NCBI RefSeq assembly: GCF_003626915.1
Contig: NZ_CP032570.1
Location: 2,107,001 to 2,171,000, forward strand
Reading direction: 5' to 3'
Origin: Tsuneonella amylolytica
GTDB taxonomy: Bacteria; Pseudomonadota; Alphaproteobacteria; Sphingomonadales; Sphingomonadaceae
Length of the DNA: 64,000 nt
Part shown: piece after piece, positions 35,707 to 44,522 of the stretch
Numbering within the stretch: position 1 is the first letter of the stretch
Layout of the letters: each line of letters starts with the position of its first letter
Translations under genes and position numbers: made by a program
The notes under the pieces: model-generated
The model's input: the letters and a program-made list of their open reading frames with translations, nothing else
Databases searched by the model: none
Told to the model about the DNA's origin: nothing

Positions 35707-36756
35707 ATGAGTGGTGACAATACCGGCCATGTGCCGTTCCTTTCGCGTCTGCCGCTCGAACAGGATCGCCCCTGGATCGGCTACGGCGTGGCGCTGGCGC
35801 TCGCCGTGCTGGCGTGGTGGGTGCGCTGGGAGATCGGCGAGGGGCTGCCGCCCGGCTTCCCCTACCTGACCTTCTTTCCGGCCGTCATCGTCTCGGCGTT
35901 CTTCTTCGGTCTGCGGCCCGGGATCGTCTGCGCCGTGCTGTCGGGCCTCGCCGCGTGGTACTTCTTCATCCCGCCTGTCGACAGCTTTGCCCTCAGCTTC
36001 AATTCGGCGCTGGCGCTGGCGTTCTACGTCTTCATCGTCACCGTCGACATCGCGCTCGTCCACTGGATGCAGAACGCGAACTGCGACCTGCTGATCGAGC
36101 GCCGCCGCACGCTCGACCTCGTCGACACGCGCGAGATGCTGTTCCGCGAGTTGCAGCACCGGGTCGGCAACAACCTGCAGATGGTGTCCTCCCTGATCGC
36201 TCTCCAGAAACGCCAACTGACCGACGACGCGGCGAAGGCCGCACTCGACGAGGCGAGCCGCCGTCTGGGCCTCGTCGGGCGCATCCATCGCCAGCTCTAC
36301 GATCCGGCCGGGGCGCAGCTTAGCCTGGCGGCGTATATCGACCAGATCTCCCGCGACGTAATCGCCGCGTCCGGGCGCGATAACCTGAGCTACGAATTCG
36401 TGAAGGAAAGCGACCCCGCGCTGCCCGCCGACAAGGCGATCCCCACCGCGCTGGTGGTGGCCGAAGCGTTGAACAACGCCATCGAGCACGGCTTCGGCGC
36501 GGGCGAGAAGGGGCACGTGATCGTCACCGTGGCGCCGTCGGACGCGGGCGTATCGGTGACCATCGCCGATGACGGGAAAGGCCTTCCCGACGGGTTCGAT
36601 CTCGAGACGTCCGACAGCCTCGGCCTGCGGATCGCGCGCACGCTCACCCAGTCGCTCGGCGGCCGTTTCACCATGGCGGCGGCGCCGGTCGGGCGGGGCG
36701 CGATCGCCCGGCTCGAAATCGCACTCGCGCAGCCCGATCCACCGGTGCTCGGCTGA
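35707..36756 (+). CDS. Membrane sensor histidine kinase, DUF4118-HisKA_2 type
   Basis: 349 residues. An N-terminal DUF4118-like membrane sensor has about four helices (residues 25-125, with the FFPAVIVSAFFFGLRPGIVCAVLSG pattern); then FRELQHRVGNNLQMVSSLIALQKRQ with the phosphorylated His (HisKA_2 type, as in EsxG/PhyK-like general stress kinases) and a HATPase domain (EALNNAIEHGF, DDGKGLPDGFD). DUF4118 kinases often sense K+ or other ions. There is no response regulator beside it. It overlaps the next gene by 1 nt. Confidence 0.9.
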   Translation: MSGDNTGHVPFLSRLPLEQDRPWIGYGVALALAVLAWWVRWEIGEGLPPGFPYLTFFPAVIVSAFFFGLRPGIVCAVLSGLAAWYFFIPPVDSFALSFNSALALAFYVFIVTVDIALVHWMQNANCDLLIERRRTLDLVDTREMLFRELQHRVGNNLQMVSSLIALQKRQLTDDAAKAALDEASRRLGLVGRIHRQLYDPAGAQLSLAAYIDQISRDVIAASGRDNLSYEFVKESDPALPADKAIPTALVVAEALNNAIEHGFGAGEKGHVIVTVAPSDAGVSVTIADDGKGLPDGFDLETSDSLGLRIARTLTQSLGGRFTMAAAPVGRGAIARLEIALAQPDPPVLG

Positions 36757-37436
36757 TGCTCCCCCGCGAAACGATCGCCGTCGCGCAGATCCCGGGCGGC
36801 GACACGCTGACGCTGGTGAAGCACGGCGGCGATCACGTCGTCATGCTGGGACGAGACGAGCTGATGGGAACGCGCATGCGCTTTTCCGAAGAGCAGTTGG
36901 CCGAACTCACCATCGCGGAACTCGGCAAGCAGGATCCGCGCGTGCTGATCGGGGGGTACGGCATGGGGTTCACCCTGCGCGCCGCGCTCGCGAAGCTGGG
37001 GCCCGGCGGTCGGGTGACCGTGGCCGAGATCGTGCCCGAAATCCTCGACTGGGCGAAAGGCCCGCTTGCGCATCTTACCGGCGACACTTTGTCCGACCCA
37101 CGTGCGCGCGTGGAGCTGTGCGACGTCGCGGCTCTGATCGACGATGCACTCGATGGCACCGTCGCCCCGTGGGATGCGATCCTGCTCGATGTCGACAACG
37201 GGCCCGACGGGATCGTGCGCACCGGTAATGAACGGCTCTACACTCGCACCGGTCTCGCGCGCGCCCGCGATGCGCTGGCCCCCGGCGGCGTGCTGGCGGT
37301 CTGGTCCGCCGGGCCCGATCCGAAGTTCTTCCGGCGCCTGAACGATGCCGATCTGGAAGTCGAAGAGCGGACCGTGCGTGCGCGGCCCAACAACAAGGGG
37401 CCGCGCCACACGATCTGGTTCGCCCGAAAAGCTTAG
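36756..37436 (+). CDS. Spermidine-synthase-like methyltransferase-fold protein
   Basis: 226 residues. The Rossmann-like fold is visible in VLIGGYGMGFTLRAAL and VTVAEIVPEILDWAKG, with ILLDVDNGPDGIVR later. This is the short spermidine-synthase-like family found in many Proteobacteria; aminopropyl-transfer has not been shown for it and key decarboxy-SAM residues are only partly conserved. It overlaps the kinase gene by 1 nt and the convergent DUF1993 gene by 4 nt. Confidence 0.85.
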   Translation: MLPRETIAVAQIPGGDTLTLVKHGGDHVVMLGRDELMGTRMRFSEEQLAELTIAELGKQDPRVLIGGYGMGFTLRAALAKLGPGGRVTVAEIVPEILDWAKGPLAHLTGDTLSDPRARVELCDVAALIDDALDGTVAPWDAILLDVDNGPDGIVRTGNERLYTRTGLARARDALAPGGVLAVWSAGPDPKFFRRLNDADLEVEERTVRARPNNKGPRHTIWFARKA

Positions 37437-37972
37437 CCCGCAGCGCCCGCCTGCTGGAACATCGGGCCAGCAGGGTTGCCCATGTAGTCGCGCTTGCCCA
37501 GCGGCACGCCCTTCATGCGCAGGATGGCGTAGAACGTGGTCGCGTGGAACTGGAAGTTGGGCATGTTGAACCCCAGCAGGAACCGCTCGCCGGGCAGGGT
37601 GAAGCGGGTTTGCCCCCCGAGCACGAAGTCGATCGGGCGATCCGCCAGCGCGTCGATCTCCTCTGGCGTGGCGGCCTCCATGCGGTCGGCCGCGGCGGCG
37701 ACCATCGCGCGCATCGCGTCCCAGCTGTCGGGCACATCCGAGAAATCGGGCGTGAACGCGCCGGCGGCCAGCTGGTCGAGCGCGTAACCGCTGTGCATCC
37801 AGCAGGCGCGGATATGCCAGGGCAGCGGCCACATCGTGTCGGCCAGCCGCGCCTCGAGCAGGTCGATCCCCTCGGCTTCGGCAAATTCCTCGCCCTTGTC
37901 GATCAGCCCGGGCAGCGCGCCAAGAAGCTGGCGGGCGGTGGGCACGAATGCGGCGTAGAGATCGAAGGCCAT
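37433..37972 (-). CDS. DUF1993 domain protein
   Basis: 179 residues, helical, with the DinB-like pattern of DUF1993: FVPTARQLLGALPGLIDKGEEFA, LADTMWPLPWHIRA, and the LPGERFLLGFNMPNFQFHATTFYAILR C-terminal signature. The family function is unknown; a metal-binding four-helix bundle is predicted by analogy to DinB. A terminator for gcrA lies just upstream, so it has its own promoter or read-through. Confidence 0.9.
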   Translation of the reverse strand: MAFDLYAAFVPTARQLLGALPGLIDKGEEFAEAEGIDLLEARLADTMWPLPWHIRACWMHSGYALDQLAAGAFTPDFSDVPDSWDAMRAMVAAAADRMEAATPEEIDALADRPIDFVLGGQTRFTLPGERFLLGFNMPNFQFHATTFYAILRMKGVPLGKRDYMGNPAGPMFQQAGAAG

Positions 37973-37993
37973 CTGTGGTTCTCCCGAATACGA

Positions 37994-38027
37994 AAGGGCC
38001 CGGCAGTCTGGCGACGGCCGGGCCCTT
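37994..38027 (-). terminator. Rho-independent terminator after gcrA
   Basis: An 11-bp stem AAGGGCCCGGC/GCCGGGCCCTT (37994-38004 with 38017-38027) begins 9 nt after the gcrA stop; on the minus strand the tail is TTTCGT. Confidence 0.8.
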
Positions 38028-38035
38028 GCTAGCTC

Positions 38036-38749
38036 TCAGCGGACCCGCGGACCGCCGAACGGCAGCGGCGGGGGCGGGCGGCGGACACCGCGCGGCAGCT
38101 GCGCCTGATAGGCGCGACCGCAATGCTCGACGCAATAGGGGAAGCCCGGGTTCACCGGCGTCCCGCAGAAATGGAAATCGGGCTCGCCCGGATGCCCCAT
38201 CGGCCAGCGGCAGACCTTTTCGGTGAGGTCGAGCAGGCCTGTCTTGTCGGCGATCTCCGGGCTGGGTTTGGCCGGAACGAGACGGCGGGGCGGGGCGGGC
38301 GGGATCGGCGCCTGCTGGTCGCCGGGACCCTGTCGGAGGAACCCGCCGGGTCCGACCGAAACGATCTTGGGAAGGTCGGGCGCGGGGTTCGGGATCGGCT
38401 GACTGGGCGACGCGGACTGCGCCGCGCCGGCGGCGGGAGCCGGAGCGGCGCCGCGCGGTTCGGCGGCTACGGGACGCGGAGCGGGAGTGGGGACTGGCGA
38501 CGGAGCAGGCGCCGCCTTCTTGACGGCAGGGCGCGGGGCAGGGGCCGGTGCGGCTGCCGCCTTCTTCGCGGCAGGCTTCTCCTCGTTGGCCTTCACCGGG
38601 CTGGGCCGCGACTTGAGGCCGAGGCGGTGCGCCTTGCCGATCACCGCATTGCGGCTGACGCCGCCCAGTTCGTCGGCGATCTGGCTTGCGGTCGAGCCGC
38701 CTTCCCACATCTTCTTCAGGGTCGCGATGCGTTCGTCTGTCCAGCTCAT
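38036..38749 (-). CDS. gcrA: Cell-cycle regulator GcrA
   Basis: 237 residues. The N-terminal DNA-binding domain MSWTDERIATLKKMWEGGSTASQIADELGGVSRNAVIGKAHRLGL is nearly identical to Caulobacter GcrA, and the C-terminal domain has conserved cysteines (KVCRWPMGHP, FCGTPVNPGFPYC, CGRAYQ). The linker (about 45-175) is unusually long and rich in Ala, Pro and Lys. GcrA is a sigma-70 cofactor that binds methylated GANTC sites and activates cell-cycle promoters together with CcrM methylation. It is divergent from the ABC permease gene. Confidence 0.95.
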   Translation of the reverse strand: MSWTDERIATLKKMWEGGSTASQIADELGGVSRNAVIGKAHRLGLKSRPSPVKANEEKPAAKKAAAAPAPAPRPAVKKAAPAPSPVPTPAPRPVAAEPRGAAPAPAAGAAQSASPSQPIPNPAPDLPKIVSVGPGGFLRQGPGDQQAPIPPAPPRRLVPAKPSPEIADKTGLLDLTEKVCRWPMGHPGEPDFHFCGTPVNPGFPYCVEHCGRAYQAQLPRGVRRPPPPLPFGGPRVR

Positions 38750-38820
38750 CGGGGGCGTTCGTGTCCTGTCGTCTTGCGCGCGGCTTGTATCCTGAGGCAC
38801 CAGCCCCTAGTCGCCGCTCG

Positions 38821-39699
38821 ATGGCCGATCAAGCGCAGTCCCGCCCCCTCGATGCAACAGCCGCGCCGGCGTTTCCGCCCCGCGGTGTCCCGATCATCGA
38901 GGGTGTGAACTGGATCGGCCTGTGGGCGCTCTATATGAAGGGCGTGCGCCGGTTTCTCAAGGTGCAGACCCAGACTGTCTGGGCCCCGGCGGTCACGACG
39001 CTGCTGTTTCTCGTCATTTTCACCGTCGCATTGGGCGGATCGTCGGGAAGGGCGGGCCGCGAGGTGCTCGGCGTCCCGTTCGCTACCTTCGTCGCGCCGG
39101 GTCTGATCGTAATGGGCATGATGCAGAATGCGTTCGCCGATTCGGTATTCAGTTTCCTGTCGGGCAAGATTCAGGGCACCATCGTCGACCTGCTCATGCC
39201 ACCGCTGTCGACCGGCGAACTGATGGCGGGCATCGTGGGCGCGGCGGTCACGCGCTCGGTCATGGTCGGCGGCGCACTCACGGTCGCCATGGCGTTCTAT
39301 CCCGGGGTCAGCCTGCACATGGCGCATCCCTGGGCGGTCGTATGGTTCGGGCTGATGGGGGCGACGATGCTCGCGCTGCTCGGTCTGATGACCTCGATCT
39401 GGGCAGAGAAATTCGATCACGCAGCGGCCGTGACCAACTTCGTCGTCGCACCGCTCAGCCTGCTGTCGGGCACGTTCTACGTGATCGACAACCTTGCGCC
39501 GCACTTCCAGTGGATCAGCCGCGCGAACCCGTTCTTCTACGTAATCAGCGGGTTCCGCTTCGGATTTTTGGGACGCAGCGATATCGGCGACACCAACCAG
39601 GCCGTGATCTGGAGCGCGATCGGCCTCGGCGCGTTCGTGCTGGCGCTCGGCATCGCGGCCTACGCGCTGCTCAAGTCGGGCTGGAAACTGAAGAGCTGA
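38821..39699 (+). CDS. ABC-2 type transporter permease
   Basis: 292 residues with six helices. LGVPFATFVAPGLIVMGMMQNAFADSVFSF and FVVAPLSLLSGTFYVIDNLAPHFQWISRANPFFYVISGFRFGFLG are typical of ABC-2 exporters of the drug/lipid or polysaccharide type. About 30 polar residues precede the first amphipathic helix. No ATP-binding gene is adjacent, so the partner must be encoded elsewhere. It is convergent with hspQ. Confidence 0.88.
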   Translation: MADQAQSRPLDATAAPAFPPRGVPIIEGVNWIGLWALYMKGVRRFLKVQTQTVWAPAVTTLLFLVIFTVALGGSSGRAGREVLGVPFATFVAPGLIVMGMMQNAFADSVFSFLSGKIQGTIVDLLMPPLSTGELMAGIVGAAVTRSVMVGGALTVAMAFYPGVSLHMAHPWAVVWFGLMGATMLALLGLMTSIWAEKFDHAAAVTNFVVAPLSLLSGTFYVIDNLAPHFQWISRANPFFYVISGFRFGFLGRSDIGDTNQAVIWSAIGLGAFVLALGIAAYALLKSGWKLKS

Positions 39700-39708
39700 C
39701 GCCCGGCT

Positions 39709-40089
39709 TCAGTGCGTCAGGCCGCGGCGCAGCTTGTAGCGGCCGTCGGCGAAATCCTCGAACAGGTCGTTTACCTGCGGGTGGTCGACCGGGCCATTGT
39801 CGGCATCGGGCAGCAGGTTCTGCTGGCTGACATACGCGACGTAGGACGAATCGCCGTTTTCCGCGAGCAGATGGTAGAACGGCTGATCCTTGCGCGGGCG
39901 GACCGCCTTGGGAATAGCCTCGTACCACTCCTCGCTGTTGGCGAAGACCGGATCGACGTCGAACACCACGCCGCGGAAATCGAACATCTTGTGACGCACG
40001 ACCGAGCCCACCGAAAACCGTGCATCGGCGCGTGCGGGCACTTCGATCGTGCGGCCTGCCTGGGGCGAAAAGAACTGCGAACGGTCCAT
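39709..40089 (-). CDS. hspQ: Heat-shock protein HspQ
   Basis: 126 residues. ARFSVGSVVRHKMFDFRGVVFDVDPVF and QPFYHLLAENGDSSYVAYVSQQNL match HspQ, a hemimethylated-DNA-binding-like beta fold that acts as an activator of Lon protease. The ATG at 40089 gives family length; longer starts add basic unrelated residues. It is convergent with the ABC permease gene and followed upstream by tRNA-Ser. Confidence 0.92.
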   Translation of the reverse strand: MDRSQFFSPQAGRTIEVPARADARFSVGSVVRHKMFDFRGVVFDVDPVFANSEEWYEAIPKAVRPRKDQPFYHLLAENGDSSYVAYVSQQNLLPDADNGPVDHPQVNDLFEDFADGRYKLRRGLTH

Positions 40090-40240
40090 GTCTACAGCCG
40101 AATATAGGCGTGTGCAGGTGCGAAACAAGCACGGGGCCGACGGCCATCCACCGAGAGGTCTTGGCAAGCCCGCGCGGCTCGGCTAGGCGGCGCGCTCGCT
40201 TCGACCGGGCCCTCGCGGGCAGCAAGCGCAACGACCTCGC

Positions 40241-40331
<91 letters not shown>

Positions 40332-40380
40332 TCACCGCCAGCATCAGTCTACGCTGAGAGGGTCTTCGCGCGACGCTGCC

Positions 40381-40501
40381 GAACAGGGGGCTTTGCGCGT
40401 CAGACTGGACATTCCCCGTCATTCGCCAGAACAGGGTAATTGATCGCCCGGAACAGGGAGCCTATTCGCCGGTAACAGGCTAATAGATCGCGATAACAGG
40501 G
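40381..40501. repeat. Array of five degenerate repeats spaced about 22 bp
   Basis: AACAGG occurs at 40382, 40430, 40452, 40474 and 40495; the last four are 22, 22 and 21 bp apart, two helical turns. Each sits in a unit resembling A-T-(T)-C-G-C-C-n-GAACAGGG-T-A-A-T, with decay in flanks. The array lies between the tRNA 3' end and the recombinase remnant, overlapping its last codons. Such phased sites fit binding of a recombinase or transposase at an element end. It is not a CRISPR: units adjoin directly without spacers. Confidence 0.7.
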
Positions 40502-40746
40502 TAGCTCCAGGTGCGCGGCCAACCGAATGCTTCGCGCCGCCTCAACCAATCAAGCGGAACCTCGCTGCCAGGGAAAGCTTCGAGGTTCAGAGCGGGCGGC
40601 TGGCGGCCCGCGAGGATGTCGCGCTGGAGGTCGGGGCCGAGAAACGCGAGCCGCAGGATCTGGCGCTCGTATGGAACGCGGGGTGCTTCATCGAGCAGCA
40701 GCAGTCCGTTGCGATCGCGCCGAATGAACCGATGTGCCTTGCGCAC
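40480..40746 (-). pseudogene. C-terminal remnant of a serine recombinase
   Basis: About 88 residues open to the stop at 40480. QILRLAFLGPDLQRDILAGRQPPALNLEAF…VPLDWLRRREAFGW matches the C-terminal end of long serine recombinases (resolvase/invertase type, usually 'LxRLAFLAPDIxEAILxGRQP…LPLDW'). The catalytic Ser domain, zinc ribbon and most of the protein are missing; the frame upstream continues about 25 residues but shows no catalytic motif. So this is a decayed fragment of a mobile element beside tRNA-Ser and the repeat array. The family call is from the visible motif only. Confidence 0.75.
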
Positions 40747-40833
40747 CGCTGCAACGAAAGCCCGCGGGAACTGTGGCTTCGCTAGAACTCGGCATTCGCT
40801 TGTATGCGTGCAATCCCTTGGGCAGGCAGATCG

Positions 40834-41220
40834 TCATGCAGCCGCCTCCCGCTCGCGATGGAATTGTACACCGAGTTGCAGGCTCTCGGCGATGCGGCCG
40901 GCTTTCTTCTGAAAGGCACTAGCCGTTTCTGGGCCGAGGACTTCCTCTGTCACTTCGTTCCACAGCGCGAGCCAGCGATGGAAGTTCGCCGAGGACATGT
41001 GTTCAGCATGGCGCAGGTGCGCGGCCATCGGCTGGCCCTTGTACCGTCCGCTCGTCAACATGACCGATGACCAGAACGCTTCCAGCTCGCCGAGATGATG
41101 CGGCCAATCGCCGATTGCGCCGTTGAAGATCGGGCCAAGCACGTCGTCGGCCCTGACGCGAGCGTAAAACCGAGGGACAAGCCTCGCGATGTCTTCCTCG
41201 CTCACCAGCGGATCGATCAC
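40834..41220 (-). CDS. Group III truncated haemoglobin
   Basis: 128 residues of the 2-on-2 globin fold. FYARVRADDVLGPIF, FWSSVMLTSGRYKGQPMAAHLRH and FHRWLALWNEV carry the haem contacts: the proximal His lies in MAAHLRH-AEHM and distal residues near FYARV. Group III globins are often placed with NO or oxygen metabolism genes. It follows the receiver gene by 1 nt and ends the minus-strand transcript from the alternative oxidase promoter. Ligand and role here are inferred. Confidence 0.9.
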   Translation of the reverse strand: MIDPLVSEEDIARLVPRFYARVRADDVLGPIFNGAIGDWPHHLGELEAFWSSVMLTSGRYKGQPMAAHLRHAEHMSSANFHRWLALWNEVTEEVLGPETASAFQKKAGRIAESLQLGVQFHREREAAA

Positions 41221-41221
41221 G

Positions 41222-41563
41222 TCAGGCGGCTTTTCGCAGATGCAGCGCTTCGGCGATGGCGCGGCTCAGTTCGTCACCCAGAAGCGGCTTTTCGATCAGC
41301 GCGGCACCGGCTGCGGCGGCACGCGCACGGAAGGCGGTGTTGGGATTAGTGACAAGGATTATCGCCGGTGTAGCGGTTCCCCTGGCGCGTAGTTCGAGCA
41401 GGGCGGCCACACCGTCCTGCCGGTAGCCCTGATCGATGACCAGTGCGGCAGCGGCGCGATTGTCTCCCGTTGCCGACACCTGGAAGCCCTCGACGGAAAG
41501 CGCGAACTGGAGCGAGGAAAGGACCGCCGGGTCACTCACCAGCAATGCGATGGAGCCGGTCAT
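41222..41563 (-). CDS. Receiver-domain (response regulator-like) protein
   Basis: 113 residues, a receiver fold only. SIALLVSDPAVLSSL opens the first strand, ALVIDQGYRQDGVAALLELR holds a likely phosphoacceptor Asp, ILVTNP is strand 4 and LIEKPLL has the conserved Lys. There is no output domain. The acidic pair near strand 1 is reduced to one Asp, so phosphorylation may be weak. Between the alternative oxidase and globin genes; may act in the FixL network or as a phosphate sink. Confidence 0.75.
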   Translation of the reverse strand: MTGSIALLVSDPAVLSSLQFALSVEGFQVSATGDNRAAAALVIDQGYRQDGVAALLELRARGTATPAIILVTNPNTAFRARAAAAGAALIEKPLLGDELSRAIAEALHLRKAA

Positions 41564-41589
41564 GTCCTGTCCTCTCTCCCCCACCCTTC

Positions 41590-42279
41590 TCAAGCCGCAT
41601 TCTTCCAGTTGGGTTCGAGCACCACGTGGGGCGGGCACTCGGCAATCTTGCCGACCGGCAGTCCCGCCAATTCATTCGCGAAGCCGTGGTTGACGTCGCG
41701 GTGGTGGGCCTCGTCGGCGCGGACCACGAGAACCACATCGCGCAGCGTCGCGCTGTCGGGGAGGCCCCAGTAGCTCTTCGCAATTGCCGGCGCCGGCACG
41801 TTCTCGCTGCGTCCCTCGTCGATCTCGGCGAGGTAGTGCGTGTAGCTGATCACCGCTTCTTCCTCGAAGTAACCGACCACCCGGTGCGCGGTCTTGCTGC
41901 TGACCAGGTAAAGCGCAAAGAAGAACAGGTAGAACACCCACTGCACGCCGATGATGACCGCGCGCTCGAACAGCGTGGGCTTGGAGACCTCGATGAACGT
42001 CATCAAGTGCATCCGCTCGTTTTCGGCCTCGTCCATCAGGGTCTTGATCCAGCCCTTGTCGTCGCACATCCGACGCAGCGCGCTCAGGTGGTTGATCGTC
42101 GCGCCGACCATTCCGGGAACGGCGGCGACGGTCTCCAACACCACCGCGCGATGGCCGTAGCGCTCGGCGAAGAAGGTGTCGGCGGTCCAGCGCAGGACCT
42201 TGGTGAAGCCGTAGGCGACCCGGTCCGAAATCCCCTTGGGGTTGTGGTGGACGCTGAGATCGATGAACGGTGCGGTCAT
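41590..42279 (-). CDS. Cyanide-insensitive alternative oxidase (AOX)
   Basis: 229 residues. The di-iron ligands map to E49, E88, H91, E139, E190 and H193 with the same spacing as trypanosomal AOX; motifs ENERMHL, FEEEAV and RADEAHH are visible. Two amphipathic/hydrophobic helices (about 108-125) sit on one leaflet of the inner membrane. It oxidises ubiquinol and reduces oxygen to water without proton pumping, and resists cyanide and NO. Bacterial AOX is known from a few alphaproteobacteria. The ATG at 42279 begins 137 nt from the divergent fixL start. It is the first gene of AOX-receiver-globin. Confidence 0.94.
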   Translation of the reverse strand: MTAPFIDLSVHHNPKGISDRVAYGFTKVLRWTADTFFAERYGHRAVVLETVAAVPGMVGATINHLSALRRMCDDKGWIKTLMDEAENERMHLMTFIEVSKPTLFERAVIIGVQWVFYLFFFALYLVSSKTAHRVVGYFEEEAVISYTHYLAEIDEGRSENVPAPAIAKSYWGLPDSATLRDVVLVVRADEAHHRDVNHGFANELAGLPVGKIAECPPHVVLEPNWKNAA

Positions 42280-42361
42280 TGGAACTTCTCCATTGGCGGC
42301 GCTATTGCTCTCAAGCGCCGTTGATGGAGCTGATCTAGGCCGCCGAAGGAGTCCGCGGAAT

Positions 42362-42407
42362 TTGGATGATGTACCTACCGCGCCGTCCCTAAGGGCCTTA
42401 CCGGAGG
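42362..42407. promoter_or_regulatory. Island promoter element, copy A
   Basis: A 46-bp sequence matching copy B (45032-45077) at 35 positions without gaps. It begins TTGGATG, has TACCGC in the middle, CCCTA and CTT near the end and finishes CCGGAGG, which in this copy is also the Shine-Dalgarno of fixL. TGGATG and CCTACC form an imperfect inverted pair that would suit a LuxR/FixJ-type helix-turn-helix. It sits in the divergent AOX/fixL region, so it may drive both sides. The conservation is seen; the regulator is inferred. Confidence 0.6.
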
Positions 42408-42415
42408 TCGGCCGC

Positions 42416-43906
42416 GTGGCCTTCGCAAGCCGCTTCCTGCCGCGTCTGTCGGTACTCGTGGCGCTCACGGTGGCGTTACTTGCGATAGCCGCCGGCGCGG
42501 CTGTGCGGCTCGTGTTCGACGAAGAGCTCGGCGCGCGTGCGACGTTTCTGTTCCTGATTCCCGGGGTTGTGATGGCCAGCGCCTTGTCCGGCCTGCGCGC
42601 TGGGGCGTTGGCGGCGCTGGTCGGGGCGGGTGTCGGCATATGGTGCGACACGCGCGGCGGGCTCGAATCGGGCAGCGTGATCGCGGCCGCGGCCTATGTA
42701 GCAATCGCTCTCGCCATCGCACTTGGCGGCGAGTGGTTTCAGCGCGCACGGATCGAAACCGAGGGGGCAGCCGCGAGCCTCGCCCGTAGCGAGGCGCACT
42801 GGCGCTCGATCCTCGACACCGTCCCTGACGCAATCGTGGTCATCGATGAGCAGGGCTTGATCCGCGATTTCAGCCCCGCAGCCGAGCGGATGTTCGGCTG
42901 GATGGCCGAGGAAGTCACTGGCCGCAATATCAGCAAGCTGATGCCGGATCCTTATCGTACTGCGCATGACGGCTATCTCCAGCGTTATTATCGTACCGGA
43001 GAGAGGCGCATCATCGGCAAGGGCCGTGTCGTGGTGGGTGAGCGCAAGGACGGCTCGACTTTTCCGCTCGAACTCGCGGTGGGCGAGATGCAGGCCGAGG
43101 GGCAACGCTATTTCACCGGCTTCATCCGCGACCTCACAGAGCGGCAGCAGGCGGAGGCGCGGCTGCAGGAACTGCAGAACGAACTGGTGCACGTCTCGCG
43201 CCTGACCGCGCTCGGCGAGATGGCCTCGGCCTTGGCCCACGAACTGAACCAGCCACTCTCGGCCATTGCCAACTATCTCAAGGGCAGCCGCATGCTGCTT
43301 GCCCGCGACGAAGTGCCGCACGAACGGGTTGCCGACGCGGTCGAGCGTGCCGCCGCCGAGGCGCTGCGGGCGGGCGAGATCATCCGGCGGCTGCGCGATT
43401 TCGTCGCGCGCGGGGAAAGCGAGCGGAAGGTCGAGAGCTTGCCCAAGCTGGTCGAGGAAGCCAGCGCGCTCGCGCTGGTGGGCGCCAAAGAGCACGGGAT
43501 TCGCGTGCATTATGTTTTCAGCCGCGACATCGACCTGGTGCTGGCTGACAAGGTCCAGATCCAACAAGTCGTGCTCAACCTGGTGCGGAATGCGGTCGAC
43601 GCCATGGCCGATGGCGGACTGTCGCGCCGCGAACTGGTGGTCGCGATCGAGCCGGCGGAGGAGGAGATGGCCTGTGTCCGTGTGACCGACACCGGGCCAG
43701 GGATCGAGCCCGAGGTCGCCGAGCGATTGTTCCAGCCCTTCATAACCACCAAGCGCACCGGTATGGGCGTCGGCCTGTCGATCTGCCGCACGATTGTGGA
43801 GGCGCATGGCGGGCGCATCTGGGGACGGCCACGAGAAGGTGGCGGAGCGGAATTCGGCTTCACCCTCGAAGCCGTCGGCAAGGAGGAACTGTACGATGGC
43901 GAGTAA
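42416..43906 (+). CDS. fixL: Oxygen-sensing PAS-haem histidine kinase FixL
   Basis: 496 residues. Membrane helices lie at about 12-110, a PAS domain at about 125-240, a HisKA with His275 (ALAHELNQP) and a HATPase C-terminus. The haem-PAS residues of Bradyrhizobium FixL are present: H184 (His200, the iron ligand, in AHDGY), R190 (Arg206) and R204 (Arg220, the oxygen-sensing Arg), so it probably binds haem. The GTG at 42416 has GGAGG 8 nt upstream. fixJ overlaps its end by 11 nt. It would phosphorylate FixJ when oxygen is low. Confidence 0.93.
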   Translation: MAFASRFLPRLSVLVALTVALLAIAAGAAVRLVFDEELGARATFLFLIPGVVMASALSGLRAGALAALVGAGVGIWCDTRGGLESGSVIAAAAYVAIALAIALGGEWFQRARIETEGAAASLARSEAHWRSILDTVPDAIVVIDEQGLIRDFSPAAERMFGWMAEEVTGRNISKLMPDPYRTAHDGYLQRYYRTGERRIIGKGRVVVGERKDGSTFPLELAVGEMQAEGQRYFTGFIRDLTERQQAEARLQELQNELVHVSRLTALGEMASALAHELNQPLSAIANYLKGSRMLLARDEVPHERVADAVERAAAEALRAGEIIRRLRDFVARGESERKVESLPKLVEEASALALVGAKEHGIRVHYVFSRDIDLVLADKVQIQQVVLNLVRNAVDAMADGGLSRRELVVAIEPAEEEMACVRVTDTGPGIEPEVAERLFQPFITTKRTGMGVGLSICRTIVEAHGGRIWGRPREGGGAEFGFTLEAVGKEELYDGE

Positions 43907-44519
43907 TGCCGGTGAGGGAATCGTCTACGTCATCGACGACGACGAAAGCGCGCGCGACAGTCTCGAATTCCTGCTCGACGTGGCCGGAGTGCGGGTGCGC
44001 TCGTTTACATCGGCCGAAGCGTTCCTCAAAGCTGCGCCGGCGCTCGCGGGTGCCTGCGTGGTCACCGACGTGCGCATGCCCGGGATGAGCGGCATCGAAC
44101 TGGCGGAAGAAATGAAGCGGCGCCAGGCGGGCGCGCCCGTGATCGTGATCACCGGACACGCCGATGTGCCGCTGGCGATCCAGGCGATGAAAGCGGGCGT
44201 CGCCGACTTCATCGAGAAGCCGTTCGACGATCAGGTCATGCTCACTGCGATTAACAACGCGCTGGCGCAGCAGGCAGGAAACGACGGCGCGGCGGCTGAA
44301 CGCCAGCAGGTTCTGGACCGTATCGCTACCCTCAGTCCCCGCGAGCGAGAGGTGATGGACGGCCTGGTCGCGGGCAAGGCCAACAAGATGATCGCCTTCG
44401 ATCTCGATATCAGCGCACGCACCGTCGAGGTCTATCGCGCCAACTTGATGATGAAGATGCAGGCGAGGACTCTGTCGGACCTCGTGCGGATGGCGACGAT
44501 CGTCTCCGTCTCGCGCTGA
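43896..44519 (+). CDS. fixJ: Response regulator FixJ
   Basis: 207 residues: a receiver ([29 protein letters not shown] with the phosphoacceptor Asp, IEKPF with the Lys) and a LuxR-type HTH ([40 protein letters not shown]). It overlaps fixL by 11 nt; AGGAGGAA precedes its ATG. As the only DNA-binding protein in the island it is the natural candidate to bind copies A and B. No fixK lies nearby. Confidence 0.94.
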   Translation: MASNAGEGIVYVIDDDESARDSLEFLLDVAGVRVRSFTSAEAFLKAAPALAGACVVTDVRMPGMSGIELAEEMKRRQAGAPVIVITGHADVPLAIQAMKAGVADFIEKPFDDQVMLTAINNALAQQAGNDGAAAERQQVLDRIATLSPREREVMDGLVAGKANKMIAFDLDISARTVEVYRANLMMKMQARTLSDLVRMATIVSVSR

Positions 44520-44522
44520 CCG

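Noticed and set aside
40381-40501. A short CRISPR array
   Set aside because: Repeat cores are only 6-8 bp and degenerate, units adjoin with no unique spacers, and there are no cas genes.
42969-43030. Loss of the haem ligand in FixL
   Set aside because: At first the RRIIG segment seemed to have lost His, but the iron ligand corresponds to H184 in AHDGY and the oxygen-sensing Arg to R204; both are present.
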